Of a DNA stretch of 55,418 bases, positions 1 to 6,785 are shown piece by piece. Origin of the DNA: Bacillus pseudomycoides DSM 12442 (GTDB taxonomy: Bacteria > Bacillota > Bacilli > Bacillales > Bacillaceae_G); assembly GCF_000161455.1 (NCBI RefSeq), contig NZ_CM000745.1, positions 3,678,230 through 3,733,647 on the forward strand, read 5' to 3'. A program made the position numbers and the translations under genes. The notes under the pieces were generated by a model. It was not told the DNA's origin and did not search any database. It saw nothing but the letters and a program-made list of their open reading frames with translations. How positions within the stretch are numbered: the stretch's first letter is position 1; each line of letters starts with the position of its first letter.

Positions 1-1
1 T

Positions 2-415
2 CAACCACCGCCAATGATGCCGCAGCAAATACCGATGCCATATCAATCGCAAATGATGCCACAACAGTATCCATATTATCAAATGCCATATCAACAACAG
101 CAAAATCCGTATTATCAAATGCCACATACACAAGGTATGCCAATAATGCCGCACCAAATGCCAGTGCAACATACTTCAATGCCATACCAACCGCAAGCTG
201 GTAATAATGTTCCACAAATGATGCCAGCAGAAGAAGATTGTGGATGTGGTGAGGAAAGAAATTTATATAGTCCACAGCCAGGTGGGCCATATTATCCTAA
301 TTCTCCATATTATCCAACAGCTCAAGTCGCATATGCACCGCAGCCAGGTGCGATGAATTATCAGCAAGATCCACCAGAGATTTTTGGAGAACCACTTGCA
401 GAAGATGAGGAGTAG
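2..415 (+). CDS. safA: SafA C-terminal part (spore coat/cortex morphogenetic protein), 5' truncated by window edge
   Basis: The frame is open from the left edge to a TAG stop, so only about 137 C-terminal residues are present. They are rich in Pro, Gln, Met and Tyr, with repeated QMP, MPYQ and PYY units, a DCGCGEE cysteine pair and an acidic end (LAEDEE). SafA in Bacillus has an N-terminal LysM domain that binds cortex peptidoglycan and a long low-complexity C-terminal part that recruits inner coat proteins; the LysM domain would lie upstream of this window. The gene just downstream is coxA, the usual safA partner, which supports the name. Low complexity makes identification from this fragment alone weaker; the synteny carries much of the weight. 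Confidence 0.82.
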   Translation, partial: QPPPMMPQQIPMPYQSQMMPQQYPYYQMPYQQQQNPYYQMPHTQGMPIMPHQMPVQHTSMPYQPQAGNNVPQMMPAEEDCGCGEERNLYSPQPGGPYYPNSPYYPTAQVAYAPQPGAMNYQQDPPEIFGEPLAEDEE

Positions 416-556
416 AGAGAGTTGCGTTAACAATAAAGAGGTCGTGTTAGAAAATTCCTAGTGAAATATTAACAAGTGTAAAAATCTCCTTTGTTACTCA
501 CTATAAGAAGGAGCTTTTCGAGAGAGAAGTTCAACCTAACAAGGGGGGTTTTTATA

Positions 557-1237
557 TTGAGTAAAAAAATTAAAATTATTGCCGCTTCTTTGTTAGTTAC
601 CAGTGCATTAGCTGCATGTGGTACACCTAAGAATAAAAGTGCGATGGATGGGCGCAATGCGAACTACAATTATGAACGTACATCTTATTATGATACACAA
701 CCATACAGAAATAATGTAGCACGTACAGATCGATATACAGATTATGTAACATATCGAAATGGAAATAGAGTTACAGATAATGTATATGATCGTCGTAATG
801 ATGTTGGATATAACTACTACCGTGATGTAAATTACCACGGTCAAATGGCAAATCCATATCCAACTCGTAACGTTACAATGAATAATTCATACATTAATAA
901 TGATGGTAAAACTGCAGAAAGAATTACAAATCGTGTTAAGGGTATGAATAATGTGGATCGTGTTTCTACAGTTGTGCGTGGAAATGATGTAGTTATTGCA
1001 GTGAAACCACGCAATCCAGTGACAGATGAAAAGGCAATGGCAAATGAAATCCGTCAAGCAGTTGCGAATGAAGTGAAAAACCGAAATGTATATGTAACAG
1101 TAAAAAATGATATGTTTGAACGTGTAGATGCGATGAATACGCGTCTGCGCAGCGGAACAGTTACAAACAATTTAAATCGTGACATATCAGATTTATTCCG
1201 AGACGTTCGTGCTGGTCTTACTGGTACAGTGCGATAA
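557..1237 (+). CDS. coxA: CoxA/YhcN-YlaJ family sporulation lipoprotein
   Basis: The protein has 226 residues. I chose the TTG start because AAGGGGGG lies 8 nt upstream and a signal peptide begins there directly; the frame also stays open further upstream. A lipobox LAAC places the lipidated Cys at residue 21. The next 90 residues are rich in Asn, Tyr and Arg, and the C-terminal half (about 120-210) looks like the YhcN/YlaJ spore lipoprotein domain, with AERITNRVKGM and a VYVTVKNDMFERVD segment. In B. subtilis CoxA is a cortex-associated spore protein made downstream of SafA, and the same order is seen here. The exact role in spores is not known. A strong hairpin terminator follows. Confidence 0.85.
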   Translation: MSKKIKIIAASLLVTSALAACGTPKNKSAMDGRNANYNYERTSYYDTQPYRNNVARTDRYTDYVTYRNGNRVTDNVYDRRNDVGYNYYRDVNYHGQMANPYPTRNVTMNNSYINNDGKTAERITNRVKGMNNVDRVSTVVRGNDVVIAVKPRNPVTDEKAMANEIRQAVANEVKNRNVYVTVKNDMFERVDAMNTRLRSGTVTNNLNRDISDLFRDVRAGLTGTVR

Positions 1238-1241
1238 CAAA

Positions 1242-1275
1242 AAAAGGGAAAGGTTTACGGCCTTTCCCTTTTCAC
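1242..1275. terminator. Intrinsic terminator between coxA and the convergent membrane-protein gene
   Basis: A 12-bp perfect stem (AAAAGGGAAAGG with CCTTTCCCTTTT) and a 7-nt loop are flanked by A and T runs, so it can stop transcription from both sides. It sits directly after the coxA stop and before the end of the convergent gene. Confidence 0.85.
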
Positions 1276-1307
1276 TTTCATAAATATTAAAATAGCGATG
1301 CAGAAAG

Positions 1308-1742
1308 TCATTCATCAATATCCTGCATACGTTTTTTTTTAATAAAGTAACCAACAGAATAAGAAGCTAAAAAGCATAAGAAGAGAATACTTCCCATAAG
1401 AATGCCTTCCCATAGCGGTCTTTCAGGGCTGAAAATAACATAAATAATAGCAAAAATGATTCCTACGATAGCAGAGCGTAAAACAAGTTTGTAATAAAGC
1501 GTTAGTTTCATTTCTTTTTCATTTTCTTCTGCATCAATAGAGATTCCCATTTGTAAATAGGCTAGAAGTATACTTGTTAGTATGAATAATAACCATAGTG
1601 GAGATTTTGTAATTTGATCTATACCTTCATTGAAGCCAATATACCCTAAGATGCCCATTATACCAATTGATTGAAAGAGAAAGGCAATTCGAACGTTCTT
1701 TAAATTTTGAAGGATTAAACGTTCATCTTTTATTCTTTTCAA
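1308..1742 (-). CDS. Small four-helix membrane protein of unknown function
   Basis: The frame encodes 144 residues from a TTG start that has AGGAG 8 nt upstream; a GTG three codons earlier overlaps that ribosome binding site and is less likely. Four hydrophobic segments are visible (about residues 18-36, 47-66, 85-105 and 113-135), separated by an acidic loop near residue 75 (DAEENEKEM) and ending in a KKKR-rich tail. I do not recognise a named family. The gene stands alone on the minus strand between two plus-strand sporulation genes, and at this place B. subtilis carries different genes, so it is probably lineage-specific. A promoter containing a palindrome lies upstream. Confidence 0.7.
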   Translation of the reverse strand: MKRIKDERLILQNLKNVRIAFLFQSIGIMGILGYIGFNEGIDQITKSPLWLLFILTSILLAYLQMGISIDAEENEKEMKLTLYYKLVLRSAIVGIIFAIIYVIFSPERPLWEGILMGSILFLCFLASYSVGYFIKKKRMQDIDE

Positions 1743-1786
1743 TATACTCACTCCTGTTTACCAGATTTTTCATTGTATCTACATTT

Positions 1787-1814
1787 ATTGTAACATATAT
1801 GTTGCAATAATCAA
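1787..1814 (-). promoter_or_regulatory. Putative promoter with palindromic operator for the 1308-1742 gene
   Basis: On the minus strand TTGATT, a 16-nt spacer and TACAAT form a sigma-A-like promoter. The spacer is largely filled by TGTAACATATATGTTGCA (plus strand 1789-1806), an 18-bp palindrome with one mismatched pair. Its place between the -35 and -10 boxes is typical of a repressor operator. AT richness makes chance matches possible. Confidence 0.4.
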
Positions 1815-1887
1815 TTTATATTTTACTTTAATGGTTATAGGAATAAATACTGTTATAAAAAGTTAATAAAATTTTTCTATGTTTAGC

Positions 1888-1916
1888 TTGCGTTCTTTTT
1901 ACATTAATGTTATATT
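1888..1916 (+). promoter_or_regulatory. Sigma-A type promoter of the candidate ncRNA
   Basis: TTGCGT, a 17-nt spacer and TATATT lie just upstream of a structured GC-richer segment that ends in a perfect terminator. Predicted transcription start is near 1923. No ORF with a ribosome binding site follows before the terminator. Confidence 0.55.
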
Positions 1917-1922
1917 AGCAAA

Positions 1923-2045
1923 GCGATGAGCTAATTTACGTAAGACGAGAGATATGCTTAAGTGCTAAACACGCGGATGTGGCCGCCTGGTCTCTCGCCG
2001 TAAACGCATCAAGACGCCTGCTATGTGCAGGCGTCTTTCTTATTA
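1923..2045 (+). ncRNA. Candidate structured small RNA or cis-leader, three-way junction plus terminator
   Basis: About 120 nt lie between a promoter and an intrinsic terminator. A closing helix pairs TTTACG (1935-1940) with CGTAAA (1999-2004) and CGAGAGA (1946-1952) with TCTCTCG (1991-1997). Inside sit two small hairpins: GTG/CAC (1962-1972) and GCGG/CCGC (1973-1986). The 3' end is a perfect 10-bp hairpin, AAGACGCCTG with CAGGCGTCTT, followed by TCTTATT. I match it to no known Bacillus RNA family. It could be a free small RNA, or an aptamer-like leader upstream of bofC. Only the pairing is seen; function is open. Confidence 0.55.
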
Positions 2046-2065
2046 TATAAAAGTAAATGACTCAT

Positions 2066-2103
2066 GTAGGTAGGGATTACACCTTACCTGCATTTTTTAT
2101 TTT
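2066..2103 (+). terminator. Second intrinsic terminator upstream of bofC
   Basis: GTAGGTAGGG and CCTTACCTGC form a 10-bp stem with two G-U pairs and a 6-nt loop ATTACA, followed by a T-rich tract. It lies about 30 nt after the terminator of the candidate ncRNA, so bofC is separated from upstream transcription by two terminators. Confidence 0.6.
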
Positions 2104-2200
2104 CATTAAAAATAACCACCGCTGTTACTATGGATAAAACTTCTATTTCCGGAAAAACTACAAACGGAAGTTTTATTTTGCTTAGAAGAGGTGAGCGGAA

Positions 2201-2725
2201 ATGAAATTCATGATGGTTGCAGTTCAAGTTGTAATCGCTATGTTTTGTTTATATCATGAATCAAGTGTGATAGCTGCGGCTTCTGCATTAGAGGTTACGC
2301 AAAAAGAACCTCAAGTTACGATTCTATTAGAGCGTATGTATGTAGATGGAGAGGTAAGTGAGGAAATTTTCACTGAAAAAGTAGCAAATTTAGAACATTT
2401 TCTTCAGCAGTATAAAGAATGGCAGCTTGTCGATCGTGATGATACGCAAATTGTACTGCAAAAAAAGGTGGATGATATTTCACCACTACTTAAAACGAGT
2501 GGGTATTTTGGTGTTTCCAATGAGGGGATACTGCAAATTTTTAACGGTGTACCAAAAAGTGATAATGCGATTCACTCATTCTTCCAAATTGATATGAAAA
2601 AGCTAGAAAGTTATGATCGTGCAAAGCTAAAACGTGGTATTCGTATCAAGTCAAAAGAGCGTTTTGTGAAGACGATTGAGAAAATGAAGCAGTATGCAGT
2701 GCAAAATAAGAAAACCAGCAGCTGA
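2201..2725 (+). CDS. bofC: BofC, forespore regulator of the sigma-K checkpoint
   Basis: The 174-residue protein starts with an N-terminal hydrophobic export signal (about residues 4-28, ending AAASA) and matches BofC in the body, with LLERMYVDGEVSEE and the GYFGVSNEGILQIFNG segment. In B. subtilis BofC is secreted from the forespore into the intermembrane space, where it restrains the SpoIVB protease that triggers pro-sigma-K processing. GAGGTG lies 7 nt before the ATG. It is followed directly by ruvA in B. subtilis, while here a minus-strand iron lipoprotein gene has been placed between them. A forespore-type promoter was looked for but none could be called with confidence. Confidence 0.88.
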   Translation: MKFMMVAVQVVIAMFCLYHESSVIAAASALEVTQKEPQVTILLERMYVDGEVSEEIFTEKVANLEHFLQQYKEWQLVDRDDTQIVLQKKVDDISPLLKTSGYFGVSNEGILQIFNGVPKSDNAIHSFFQIDMKKLESYDRAKLKRGIRIKSKERFVKTIEKMKQYAVQNKKTSS

Positions 2726-2749
2726 TGTGAGCTGCTGGTTTTCTTATTT
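2704..2749. terminator. Long bidirectional terminator between bofC and the convergent iron lipoprotein gene
   Basis: A perfect stem of about 19 bp (core AAGAAAACCAGCAGC with GCTGCTGGTTTTCTT) and an 8-nt loop overlaps the last codons of both convergent genes. The bofC stop codon lies in the loop. A and T runs on the flanks allow termination in both directions. Confidence 0.85.
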
Positions 2750-3688
2750 GTTTTTATCTAAAATTTGTTTTGCAATTTCATCAATTAGCATATCTTTGCC
2801 GATAGGGTTGAATGCTTTTGTGTTAAAGACTTCATTGCTTACTTCGTAAACATGATTATTTTTTACAGCTTTGTTATCTTTCCAAACAGCACTATTTTTG
2901 TAGTCATCGAACACTTTATCTGCTTCGCCACCAAAGTTTACGATAAACATTTGATCAGGCTGGAATGCAACAAGGCCTTCTAATGATACTTGTGCCATCG
3001 TCTGTTTTAAATCTGTTCCTTTCGTTGCAGGTAGTTTTAAGTCATTAAAGAGAATATCACCATATCCGAAGCTACCATATACACGGAAGTTTTGCGGTGT
3101 TACAGCAAGGAACATAAAGTTTTCATCTTTTGTTTTCTCTTTAATTTTTTTAGATAAGGAATCTGCTTTTTTATCGTAGTCTGCAATCCATTTATCTGCT
3201 TTTTTCTCTTCGTCAAATAGCTTGCCTACTTCCTTAAATTTGTCGCGCCAGTTTTCTAAGTTTGTTTCTAGAACAACTGTTGGAGCAACTTTTGCTAATT
3301 GATCATAAATTTTCAATTGACGGTTGTTTAAAATAATTAAGTCTGGTTTTAAAGCAGTAACCGCTTCTAAATCAACTTTAGGTGCCCAGTACCAACCAAC
3401 TGCTTTTACATCTTTCAGCTTTTCTTGCAAATGATCTTGGATTTTATCTTTATACGTGTTAGCTGTACCAACAGGTTTATGACCAAGAAGTAATAGTTCT
3501 TCAGATGATCCAGATAAGTCGACAATTCTTTTTGGGTTTGTCGGAATTTTAGCTTCACCTTTTGCATGTTTTACAACTTTTGTTTTCGGTTGTTCTTTTG
3601 GCTGTGCTTCTTCTTGTTTAGAAGAGCAACCAACAATGGTAAAAATAACAAGAATGAGAGTAAATAGAATAGATAGATTGCGTTTCAC
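2744..3688 (-). CDS. Iron-siderophore ABC transporter substrate-binding lipoprotein
   Basis: The 314-residue protein has a lipoprotein signal peptide with lipobox IVGC (Cys21), a Lys/Gln/Glu-rich linker, and two lobes of the periplasmic-binding-protein type III (FecB/FhuD/BtuF) fold. Typical segments are PKRIVDLSGSSEELLLLGHKPVG near residues 53-75 and LKPDLIILNN near 113. It would capture a ferric siderophore at the outer membrane face and hand it to an ABC permease. No permease or ATPase gene is adjacent, so it must use components coded elsewhere. The GTG start has AAAGGGG 10 nt upstream. A Fur box in the promoter region predicts induction under iron limitation. The siderophore cannot be named from sequence. 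Confidence 0.85.
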   Translation of the reverse strand: MKRNLSILFTLILVIFTIVGCSSKQEEAQPKEQPKTKVVKHAKGEAKIPTNPKRIVDLSGSSEELLLLGHKPVGTANTYKDKIQDHLQEKLKDVKAVGWYWAPKVDLEAVTALKPDLIILNNRQLKIYDQLAKVAPTVVLETNLENWRDKFKEVGKLFDEEKKADKWIADYDKKADSLSKKIKEKTKDENFMFLAVTPQNFRVYGSFGYGDILFNDLKLPATKGTDLKQTMAQVSLEGLVAFQPDQMFIVNFGGEADKVFDDYKNSAVWKDNKAVKNNHVYEVSNEVFNTKAFNPIGKDMLIDEIAKQILDKNK

Positions 3689-3714
3689 CTTTATGTAACC
3701 CCTTTAATTAATAT

Positions 3715-3729
3715 TGATAATCATTATCG
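3715..3729. promoter_or_regulatory. Fur box
   Basis: TGATAATCATTATCG matches the 7-1-7 Fur consensus TGATAATnATTATCA at 14 of 15 positions. It covers the predicted start of transcription of the iron lipoprotein gene. Confidence 0.88.
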
Positions 3730-3737
3730 TCTTTGTA

Positions 3738-3767
3738 ATATTAATTTGCTTTATGTTGTTCTGTCAA
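3738..3767 (-). promoter_or_regulatory. Promoter of the iron lipoprotein gene
   Basis: On the minus strand a perfect TTGACA -35 box, an 18-nt spacer and TAATAT are seen, placing the start site near 3731, immediately beside the Fur box. Confidence 0.6.
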
Positions 3768-3801
3768 TATGAAAAAAATGAAAAAGCTAAATAGAGAACA
3801 T

Positions 3802-3830
3802 TTGTTGGGGTAGTCTCGCTTTTCTATCAT
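3802..3830 (+). promoter_or_regulatory. Promoter of the ruvAB-queA-tgt-yajC operon
   Basis: TTGTTG, a 17-nt spacer and TATCAT precede ruvA by about 50 nt. No other strong promoter was seen before yajC, so it probably drives the whole group. Confidence 0.5.
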
Positions 3831-3878
3831 TAAATATGTTAAAATGGAATACATGATTTGAGAGGGAGAGATCGTATT

Positions 3879-4496
3879 TTGTTTGAATATGTTACAGGCT
3901 ATGTGGAATATGTAGGGCCAGAATATGTCGTTCTTGATCATAATGGAATCGGCTATCAAATTTTCACGCCAAATCCATATGTATTTCAAAGAAGTAAGCA
4001 AGAAATTCGTGTATATACATATCATTATGTGAGAGAAGATATTATGGCGCTCTATGGATTTAAGACACGTGAAGAGCGTTTGTTATTTACAAAACTTTTA
4101 GGTGTATCAGGAATCGGACCAAAAGGTGCACTTGCTATTTTAGCTTCTGGTCAAACGGGGCAGGTCGTGCAAGCAATTGAACATGAGGATGAAAAATTCT
4201 TAGTGAAATTCCCGGGAGTCGGAAAGAAAACTGCACGTCAAATGATTTTAGACTTAAAAGGAAAATTAGCTGATGTTGTACCAGATGCGTTTGTTGATTT
4301 ATTCTCAGATGTAGAACGTTTCGACGAGAAGAAGGGTTCATCAGCTGAGCTTGATGAAGCGCTTGAGGCACTTCGTGCACTTGGCTATGCAGAACGAGAA
4401 GTTTCTCGTGTTGTACCGGAGTTATTAAAAGAATCACTTACGACGGATCAGTATATTAAAAAGGCACTTAGTCTTTTACTAAATGGTAAGAGGTGA
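3879..4496 (+). CDS. ruvA: Holliday junction branch migration protein RuvA
   Basis: The 205-residue product binds four-way DNA junctions as a tetramer and recruits RuvB. The TTG start gives the standard N-terminus MFEYVTGYVEYVGPEYVV and has GGGAG about 10 nt upstream. The N-terminal OB-like domain runs to about residue 64, followed by helix-hairpin-helix DNA-binding segments (GVSGIGPKGALAIL near 77 and FPGVGKKTARQMILDL near 112) and a flexible linker leading to the C-terminal RuvB-binding domain (about 155-205). ruvB follows within a few bases, as in other Bacillus. Confidence 0.95.
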   Translation: MFEYVTGYVEYVGPEYVVLDHNGIGYQIFTPNPYVFQRSKQEIRVYTYHYVREDIMALYGFKTREERLLFTKLLGVSGIGPKGALAILASGQTGQVVQAIEHEDEKFLVKFPGVGKKTARQMILDLKGKLADVVPDAFVDLFSDVERFDEKKGSSAELDEALEALRALGYAEREVSRVVPELLKESLTTDQYIKKALSLLLNGKR

Positions 4497-4501
4497 GTAG
4501 A

Positions 4502-5503
4502 ATGGACGAACGTCTTCTCTCAGGAGAATCGGCATATGAAGATGCGGACTTAGAATATTCGTTACGGCCACAGACGCTCCGTCAATATATTGGCCAAGAT
4601 AAGGCGAAACATAATTTAGAAGTGTTTATTGAAGCAGCGAAAATGCGTGAGGAAACATTGGATCACGTACTATTATACGGGCCACCAGGACTTGGGAAAA
4701 CGACGCTTGCGAATATTATTGCCAATGAAATGGGCGTTAATATTCGAACGACGTCAGGTCCAGCAATTGAACGCCCAGGAGATTTAGCGGCAGTATTAAC
4801 GGCGCTTCAACCTGGTGATGTATTATTTATTGATGAAATTCATCGTTTGCATAGGTCAATTGAAGAGGTACTATACCCAGCAATGGAGGACTTTTGTCTT
4901 GATATTGTGATTGGGAAAGGCCCATCAGCACGTTCAGTAAGGCTTGATTTACCGCCGTTTACGCTGGTTGGCGCAACAACGCGCGCTGGTGCATTATCAG
5001 CACCGCTTCGTGACCGCTTTGGTGTGTTATCACGGTTAGAGTATTATACAGTAGATCAACTATCAGCGATTGTAGAGCGTACAGCAGAAGTGTTTGAAGT
5101 TGAAATTGACTCATTAGCTGCTTTAGAAATTGCAAGGCGTGCACGAGGTACGCCGCGTATCGCAAACCGATTACTAAGACGTGTTCGTGACTTTGCACAA
5201 GTTCGAAGCGATGGAACGATTGCGATGGAAATTACACAAATGGCATTAGAACTATTGCAAGTCGATAAACTAGGGCTTGATCATATCGATCATAAATTAT
5301 TGCTTGGTATTATTGAAAAGTTCCGTGGTGGTCCAGTGGGATTAGAAACGGTCTCAGCGACAATTGGGGAAGAGTCTACGACGATTGAAGATGTGTATGA
5401 ACCATATTTACTACAAATTGGGTTTTTACAACGAACGCCAAGAGGACGAATTGTAACGCCACTCGCTTATGAACATTTCGGAATGGATATGCCAGGGGTA
5501 TGA
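4502..5503 (+). CDS. ruvB: Holliday junction ATP-dependent helicase RuvB
   Basis: The 333-residue AAA+ motor drives branch migration together with RuvA. Walker A is GPPGLGKT (residues 60-67), Walker B is VLFIDEIHRL near 110, sensor and arginine-finger region GATTRAGALSAPLRDRFG is near 160, and the winged-helix domain containing GGPVGLETVSATIGEE lies near 280. The ATG was preferred over a GTG three codons upstream because GAGGTG lies 6 nt before it. The stop codon overlaps a possible start of the DUF2905 gene (ATGA), which suggests tight translational coupling. Confidence 0.96.
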   Translation: MDERLLSGESAYEDADLEYSLRPQTLRQYIGQDKAKHNLEVFIEAAKMREETLDHVLLYGPPGLGKTTLANIIANEMGVNIRTTSGPAIERPGDLAAVLTALQPGDVLFIDEIHRLHRSIEEVLYPAMEDFCLDIVIGKGPSARSVRLDLPPFTLVGATTRAGALSAPLRDRFGVLSRLEYYTVDQLSAIVERTAEVFEVEIDSLAALEIARRARGTPRIANRLLRRVRDFAQVRSDGTIAMEITQMALELLQVDKLGLDHIDHKLLLGIIEKFRGGPVGLETVSATIGEESTTIEDVYEPYLLQIGFLQRTPRGRIVTPLAYEHFGMDMPGV

Positions 5504-5508
5504 CGGAT

Positions 5509-5700
5509 ATGCCAAAGCTGCTTATTACAGCTGGTATTCTTCTCATTGTCGTTGGAGTAGCTTGGAAGTTCATCGGAAGGCTTCCAGGCGATATTTTTGT
5601 GAAAAAAGGAAACGTTACCTTTTATTTTCCGATCATTACATGTATTGTGTTAAGTATTGTATTATCTTTTGTTATGTATATCATAAATCGATTTAAATAG
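5509..5700 (+). CDS. DUF2905 family small membrane protein
   Basis: The 63-residue protein has two transmembrane helices (about residues 4-22 and 38-58) linked by the family signature GRLPGDIFVKKGNVTFYFP. DUF2905 proteins are found widely beside ruvB and queA in Firmicutes, but no function is established. I preferred the second ATG because AGGGG lies 10 nt before it; the first ATG, three codons upstream, overlaps the ruvB stop and is only 1 nt from that site. Confidence 0.8.
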   Translation: MPKLLITAGILLIVVGVAWKFIGRLPGDIFVKKGNVTFYFPIITCIVLSIVLSFVMYIINRFK

Positions 5701-5718
5701 AAATAGGTGGATATAGTT

Positions 5719-6771
5719 ATGGATATTAATCTGTTTGATTTTCATTTACCAGAAGAACTCATTGCCCAAACGCCGCTTGAACAGCGCGAAACATCAAGAT
5801 TAATGGTGTTAGACCGTGAAACAGGTGATATAGAGCATAAGCATTTTACTGACATTCTTTCTTATTTACATGAGGGTGATTGTTTAGTTTTAAATGAAAC
5901 GAAAGTTATGCCTGCTCGTTTGCATGGTGTGAAAGAAGATACAGGTGCACATATTGAAGTGCTTCTTTTAAAGCAAGAAGATGGAGATAAGTGGGAAACG
6001 CTTGTAAAGCCAGCTAAACGTGTAAAAGAAGGAACTATCATTTCTTTTGGTGAAGGAAAGTTAAAAGCAACTTGCATTGGAACAGCTGATCAAGGTGGCC
6101 GCCAGCTTGAGTTTTCATATGACGGTATCTTTTATGAAATTTTAGATGAACTTGGAGAAATGCCGCTTCCTCCATACATTAAAGAAACACTGGAAGACCG
6201 TGATCGTTATCAAACGGTATATGCGAAGGAAATTGGTTCTGCAGCAGCGCCGACAGCTGGGCTTCATTTTACAGAAGAATTATTAGAGAAATTGAAGAAA
6301 AAAGGCGTTCATTTAGCATTCATTACGCTTCATGTTGGCCTTGGTACATTTAGACCAGTGTCTGCGGATACAATTGAAGAACACCATATGCATGCTGAGT
6401 ATTATCATATGTCAGAAGAAACAGCAGATTTGTTAAATCGTGTGAAAGAGAACGGCGGTCGTATTATTACTGTTGGTACAACGTCAACACGTACACTAGA
6501 AACAATTGCTACAGATCACGATGGTAAGCTTTGTGCGACATCGGGATGGACGGATATTTTTATGTATCCAGGATATGAATTTAAAGCAATTGACGGTTTA
6601 ATTACAAACTTCCATTTGCCAAAATCAACATTAATTATGCTTGTAAGTGCATTTGCAAGTAGAGAAAATGTCCTTCATGCTTATAATGAAGCAGTAAAAG
6701 AAAAATACCGTTTCTTTAGCTTCGGTGATGCGATGTTCGTTGCATCTCATGCTAAAGAAAGAAGTAAATAA
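5719..6771 (+). CDS. queA: S-adenosylmethionine:tRNA ribosyltransferase-isomerase QueA
   Basis: The 350-residue enzyme transfers and isomerises the ribosyl part of SAM onto preQ1 at tRNA position 34 to make epoxyqueuosine. Recognisable stretches are the N-terminal FDFHLPEELIAQTPLEQR, LNETKVMPARLHG near 60, SAAAPTAGLHFTEELL near 175 and ITNFHLPKSTLIMLVSAFA near 295. AGGTGG lies 8 nt upstream of the ATG; a GTG four codons earlier lies inside that site. It precedes tgt, which carries out the previous step, in a compact operon. Confidence 0.96.
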   Translation: MDINLFDFHLPEELIAQTPLEQRETSRLMVLDRETGDIEHKHFTDILSYLHEGDCLVLNETKVMPARLHGVKEDTGAHIEVLLLKQEDGDKWETLVKPAKRVKEGTIISFGEGKLKATCIGTADQGGRQLEFSYDGIFYEILDELGEMPLPPYIKETLEDRDRYQTVYAKEIGSAAAPTAGLHFTEELLEKLKKKGVHLAFITLHVGLGTFRPVSADTIEEHHMHAEYYHMSEETADLLNRVKENGGRIITVGTTSTRTLETIATDHDGKLCATSGWTDIFMYPGYEFKAIDGLITNFHLPKSTLIMLVSAFASRENVLHAYNEAVKEKYRFFSFGDAMFVASHAKERSK

Positions 6772-6785
6772 AAAGGAGTAAATCT

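Noticed and set aside
1981..1990. GGCCGCCTGG resembles the 3' conserved part of the ZTP (pfl) riboswitch
   Set aside because: The other conserved ZTP blocks and the pseudoknot partner are absent, and the downstream gene is not in purine or folate metabolism.
3741..4025. Minus-strand frame at the start of ruvA
   Set aside because: It overlaps ruvA and its promoter on the other strand and lacks a ribosome binding site.
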